Source: Candidatus Nomurabacteria bacterium (GTDB lineage Bacteria > Patescibacteriota > Minisyncoccia > Phycocordibacterales > UBA9973). From it: DNA of 22,287 nt. The notes beneath the pieces were generated by a model. It saw only the letters and a list, made by a program, of their open reading frames with translations. It made no database searches and was not told where the DNA came from. The stretch is taken from positions 1-22,287 of the forward strand of contig DAHVYC010000002.1 in assembly GCA_027327845.1 (NCBI GenBank), written 5' to 3'. Positions within the stretch are counted from its first letter, which is position 1. The number at the start of each line of letters is the position of its first letter. The position numbers were made by a program, and so were the translations under genes. This document shows, in pieces, positions 19,945-22,287 of this stretch.

Positions 19945-21561
19945 ATGGCTTTTGCAAAAGTTTATTCAGCTCAGGTGAACATGCTCACTGGGCAGATTGT
20001 TACCATTGAAGTCGACATTTCTCGCGGGCTTCACGCTTTTTCAATAGTAGGGCTACCGGATAAAGCGGTAGATGAATCTAAAGATAGAGTAAGTTCAGCA
20101 ATAAAAAATTCAGGATTTAAATCTCCTAAAGCAAAAAATCAGAAGATAGTGGTTTCTCTTTCTCCGGCCGACTTAAAAAAGGAAGGCCCATTTTTTGATT
20201 TGGCTATAGCACTTTCTTATATGCTGGCCGCTGAAGATTTGGAATTTAACCCTGAGAAAAAAATTTTTCTGGGAGAACTCGGGCTAGATGGCGCGCTGCA
20301 TCGCATAAGAGGTGCCTTGCCTTTGGTCCAAGAAGCGAAGAGAAGGGGATTCGAAGAAGTGTATCTGCCGAAAGAAAACGCCGAAGAAGCGGCTCTCGTG
20401 GATGGTATAAAAATTTTCGGTGTGGAAAAATTAAAAGAAGTAGCGGAGCATTTATCACTTTGCGAAACTAGTAAAATTTCTTCGGGTCCTCAGATCTCCG
20501 GGTCCCTTACCCCGGCCAGACCAGCTCAGAAATCTTCTAGTTTCGCTTCGTCAAAATATATTAAATTGCAACCCAAAACGGAAATAGTTTATAAAAGAGA
20601 GAAAAGGAATTCGGATTTTTCTGATATAAAAGGTCAAGAAGGAGCAAAAAGGGGACTAGAGATTGCTGCTGCCGGCGGGCACAATATAGCCATGTATGGC
20701 CCGCCGGGGACGGGTAAGACTATGCTTGCCCGAGCATTTTCCCAACTTCTCCCAGATCTTTCTTTGGAAGAAGTTTTGGAAATTACAGGAATTCATTCCG
20801 TGGCTGGAACGACGGGAGGGGAGCTTATCTCTTCTCCGCCTTTCCGCTCCCCACACCATACATCTTCATATGTATCTATGATCGGCGGAGGCACATACCC
20901 TAAGCCTGGAGAAGTTACTTTAGCGCATAAAGGAGTGTTGTTTTTAGACGAGTTTCCGGAATTCGAGAAAAGAGTGATAGAATCCCTGCGTCAGCCGCTT
21001 GAGGATAATATTGTTTCAATCTCTCGCGCTAAAGGCACTGCTTCTTTTCCGTCTAATTTTATATTAGTTGCAGCCATGAATCCTTGTCCTTGTGGAAATT
21101 TGGGTAATAAGCAGAAAGCTTGCATTTGCAGGCCTTCTGATTTGGATAGATATAAAAGAAAATTATCCGGACCGATAATGGATCGCATAGACCTTTGGGT
21201 GTCCGTGGGTAATGTTGATTACAAAAAATTATCCGAAGTCGGCGACGGAGAAAAAAGCGAATGGATAAAAAAGAGAGTAGAAAAGGCCAGGGGTATCCAG
21301 AGAGAAAGATTTTCTAAGTTAGACAAAAACATAAAGACCAACAGTGAAATGAGCGTACGAGACTTGTCTGACACCGTTAAACTAAAAGAAGAAGTGAGAA
21401 ATCTGTTGGATGAGAGCGCTGAGAAATTGGCCCTCTCCGCTCGGGCCTATCACCGAGTAATAAAAATTGCCCGTACCATTGCCGACATGGATAATTCCGA
21501 AGAAGTCGACTCAAAACATATCCTAGAAGCGCTTCAATACAGGCCGAAAGTGAATGCATAG
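19945..21561 (+). CDS. comM: ComM/YifB-type AAA+ protein (Mg-chelatase-like)
   Basis: This 538-residue protein of the YifB/ComM family has an N-terminal ChlI-like domain (about 5-170), an AAA+ domain with Walker A YGPPGTGKT at 251-259 and Walker B VLFLDEFPEF near 333, and a C-terminal lid-type domain. ComM in Vibrio is a helicase that promotes branch migration in natural transformation, so a role in recombining taken-up DNA is plausible. A CPCG...CICR cluster near 380-395 is typical. The linker at about 173-201 (rich in Ser, Pro and Thr) is encoded by an inverted-repeat element at 20462-20546. That element is homologous to one in cca. Confidence 0.95.
   Translation: MAFAKVYSAQVNMLTGQIVTIEVDISRGLHAFSIVGLPDKAVDESKDRVSSAIKNSGFKSPKAKNQKIVVSLSPADLKKEGPFFDLAIALSYMLAAEDLEFNPEKKIFLGELGLDGALHRIRGALPLVQEAKRRGFEEVYLPKENAEEAALVDGIKIFGVEKLKEVAEHLSLCETSKISSGPQISGSLTPARPAQKSSSFASSKYIKLQPKTEIVYKREKRNSDFSDIKGQEGAKRGLEIAAAGGHNIAMYGPPGTGKTMLARAFSQLLPDLSLEEVLEITGIHSVAGTTGGELISSPPFRSPHHTSSYVSMIGGGTYPKPGEVTLAHKGVLFLDEFPEFEKRVIESLRQPLEDNIVSISRAKGTASFPSNFILVAAMNPCPCGNLGNKQKACICRPSDLDRYKRKLSGPIMDRIDLWVSVGNVDYKKLSEVGDGEKSEWIKKRVEKARGIQRERFSKLDKNIKTNSEMSVRDLSDTVKLKEEVRNLLDESAEKLALSARAYHRVIKIARTIADMDNSEEVDSKHILEALQYRPKVNA
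20462..20546. repeat. Structured repeat element inside comM (copy B)
   Basis: GCGAAACTAG (20462-20471) is mirrored exactly by CTAGTTTCGC (20537-20546), and ATTTCT (20476-20481) by AGAAAT (20528-20533). The GC-rich core 20482-20527, read on the minus strand, contains GGTCTGGCC, GGGACCC and GAGGACC in the same order as the cca element. It is 85 bases long, does not break the frame, and encodes a low-complexity linker between the N-terminal and AAA+ domains. Confidence 0.8.
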
Positions 21562-21570
21562 TTACCCCGC

Positions 21571-21626
21571 GTAGTGGATTTTGGCGATGCGCGAAGCGCA
21601 TTAAAAATATCGCCAAAATCTACTGC
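21571..21626. repeat. Long inverted repeat between comM and the lexA operon
   Basis: Arms 21571-21588 and 21609-21626 pair over 18 positions with two G-U pairs. Inside is a perfect small hairpin, ATGCGC-gaa-GCGCAT (21587-21601). No T run follows, so it may slow or end comM transcription in another way or act as an mRNA stabiliser. Confidence 0.75.
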
Positions 21627-21630
21627 AGGG

Positions 21631-21639
21631 TTATCCACA
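21631..21639 (+). promoter_or_regulatory. DnaA-box match TTATCCACA
   Basis: This exact 9-mer lies eight bases upstream of the -35 element of the lexA operon. DnaA acts as a transcription factor in some bacteria, but a single site can occur by chance. Confidence 0.35.
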
Positions 21640-21647
21640 GGGTATAT

Positions 21648-21676
21648 TTGACAGTGAACGAGCGTTCACCTATACT
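21648..21676 (+). promoter_or_regulatory. Promoter of the lexA operon
   Basis: A perfect -35 TTGACA (21648-21653), a 17-base spacer and -10 TATACT (21671-21676) form the strongest promoter match in the window. The leader to the first ATG is about 35-39 bases and contains a hairpin, ACTAAA/TTTAGT. Confidence 0.85.
21654..21669. promoter_or_regulatory. LexA-type operator (SOS box) in the promoter spacer
   Basis: GTGAACGAGCGTTCAC is a 7-bp inverted repeat with a 2-base centre. It contains GAAC-N4-GTTC, the core of the Gram-positive LexA (DinR) box. It starts on the base after the -35 element and ends one base before the -10, so bound LexA would block RNA polymerase. Confidence 0.8.
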
Positions 21677-21715
21677 AAATACGTTGGTCGTTTAGTAAAA
21701 TAACCTTTTAAAATT

Positions 21716-21922
21716 ATGTCCCAAAAACAATATTTAAAAACTATAGAAAGGGAAATTATAAGAATCAATAAGATAATTGATCTTAAAATCCTCCGCGGGG
21801 AAGAGTACAGGAAAGAAGCCAAAGATCATAAACTGCTTCTTAAAAAAATAAAATTTTATAATAGGCAGAGTCTTTTTAAAAGAATATTTCCCATTTTTAG
21901 TTGGAAAGTCCAATCTTTCTAA
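21716..21922 (+). CDS. Small basic protein upstream of lexA, unknown function
   Basis: This 68-residue protein is rich in Lys, Arg, Ile and Glu. It is predicted to be mostly helical up to about residue 50 (EREIIRINKIIDLKILRGEEYRKEAKDHKLLLKKI as a heptad-like stretch), with a hydrophobic, aromatic C-terminus. It is the first gene after the LexA-controlled promoter and ends five bases before the lexA ATG, so both are co-transcribed and likely damage-inducible. I do not recognise the family. It is too basic and short to be a cell-division inhibitor of known type, but a checkpoint or regulatory role would fit its place. Confidence 0.75.
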   Translation: MSQKQYLKTIEREIIRINKIIDLKILRGEEYRKEAKDHKLLLKKIKFYNRQSLFKRIFPIFSWKVQSF

Positions 21923-21927
21923 AAAGA

Positions 21928-22287
21928 ATGAAAAATCCCTATTTTTCAAAATTAGAATCTTTCTACGAAGGCAATAAAAGAATGCCGACTTATTCAGAGA
22001 TGATGCAGATCTTCGGTTTTAAATCGAAGAATGCAGTTTTCAAACTTGTAAAAAAATTGACCGAAGAGGGGATAGTCTCCAAAGATCATTTAGGTAGATT
22101 GATACCGGCGAAGTCTTTCCGAGAAGTGCCGATGCTCGGTTTCGTAACGGCTGGGTTTCCTGCCGACGTGGAAGAAGAGCTGGCTGACACTCTGGATTTA
22201 GATGAACTTCTGATAAAAAACAAATCCATGACTTACATGCTCGAAGTGGACGGGGATTCCATGATCGATGCGCATATAGAAAAAGGA
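21928..22287 (+). CDS. lexA: LexA repressor, partial at the right edge
   Basis: The frame opens with ATG at 21928 and remains open for 120 codons to the window end. Residues about 1-60 form a winged-helix domain of LexA type (MPTYSEMMQIFGFKSKNAVFKLVKKL). The self-cleavage site is visible as VTAG at 73-76, with cleavage expected between A75 and G76, and the catalytic Ser as S111 in DGDSMIDAHI. The catalytic Lys lies beyond the window. RecA-stimulated self-cleavage would lift repression of SOS genes, including its own operon through the box at 21654-21669. No Shine-Dalgarno site is seen; coupling to the small upstream gene is likely. Confidence 0.93.
   Translation, partial: MKNPYFSKLESFYEGNKRMPTYSEMMQIFGFKSKNAVFKLVKKLTEEGIVSKDHLGRLIPAKSFREVPMLGFVTAGFPADVEEELADTLDLDELLIKNKSMTYMLEVDGDSMIDAHIEKG

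Noticed and set aside
1..22287. Alternative genetic code with TGA read as Gly
   Set aside because: TGA ends the YraN frame cleanly, and no conserved gene has an internal in-frame TGA.

Overview
The window looks like a chromosomal segment of a Candidate Phyla Radiation (Patescibacteria, probably Parcubacteria-like) bacterium. This is an inference from several traits: an AT-rich genome with the standard code, four of five tRNA genes lacking an encoded CCA beside a CCA-adding enzyme gene, few Shine-Dalgarno sequences, many promoters placed so that transcripts would start at or next to the start codon, and a very Cys-rich zinc-ribbon protein of a type I associate with this group. I see no insertion sequence, CRISPR array or prophage.

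Layout. 1-606 holds the start of a coiled-coil protein that runs off the left edge. 607-927 holds a likely structured leader RNA, followed by a secreted LysM-M23 peptidoglycan hydrolase whose signal peptide has no canonical start codon. A two-way terminator separates it from a ZIP metal transporter that begins one base after tRNA-Gly(TCC). tRNA-Pro(TGG) follows with a copied 5' half, then a YraN-type nuclease-like protein. 3524-3847 is a non-coding block with a near-consensus parS site, a perfect DnaA box and three copies of an AT-rich 15-mer. tRNA-Gly(GCC), tRNA-Arg(TCG) and the CCA-adding enzyme come next.

5828-10695 carries a degenerate acylphosphatase-like protein, the 550-residue Cys-rich protein, glutamate racemase, tRNA-Leu(CAG) with a copied 3' end, exonuclease III and a Xer-type recombinase. 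10773-13946 carries rpsO, an NYN-domain protein and pnp. Long RNA stems lie after rpsO and after pnp, and two tandem hairpins precede pnp. A membrane protein of unknown function follows, then a branched-chain amino-acid-type ABC transporter (livK, then livHMGF) on the minus strand. The right end holds a DksA/TraR-like protein, a ComM-type AAA+ protein, and a lexA operon whose LexA-type box fills the promoter spacer.

The most interesting signal is a structured repeat element present in two unrelated genes, cca and comM. Its roughly 46-base core is about 80% alike in opposite orientations and is translated in frame in both. A different inverted repeat is inserted in cca as well. These resemble in concept the palindromic elements of Rickettsia that invade coding genes. 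Other notable signals are the leaderless promoter layout, the tRNA-fragment copies, the candidate parS/DnaA region and the mirror-duplicated zinc-ribbon protein.
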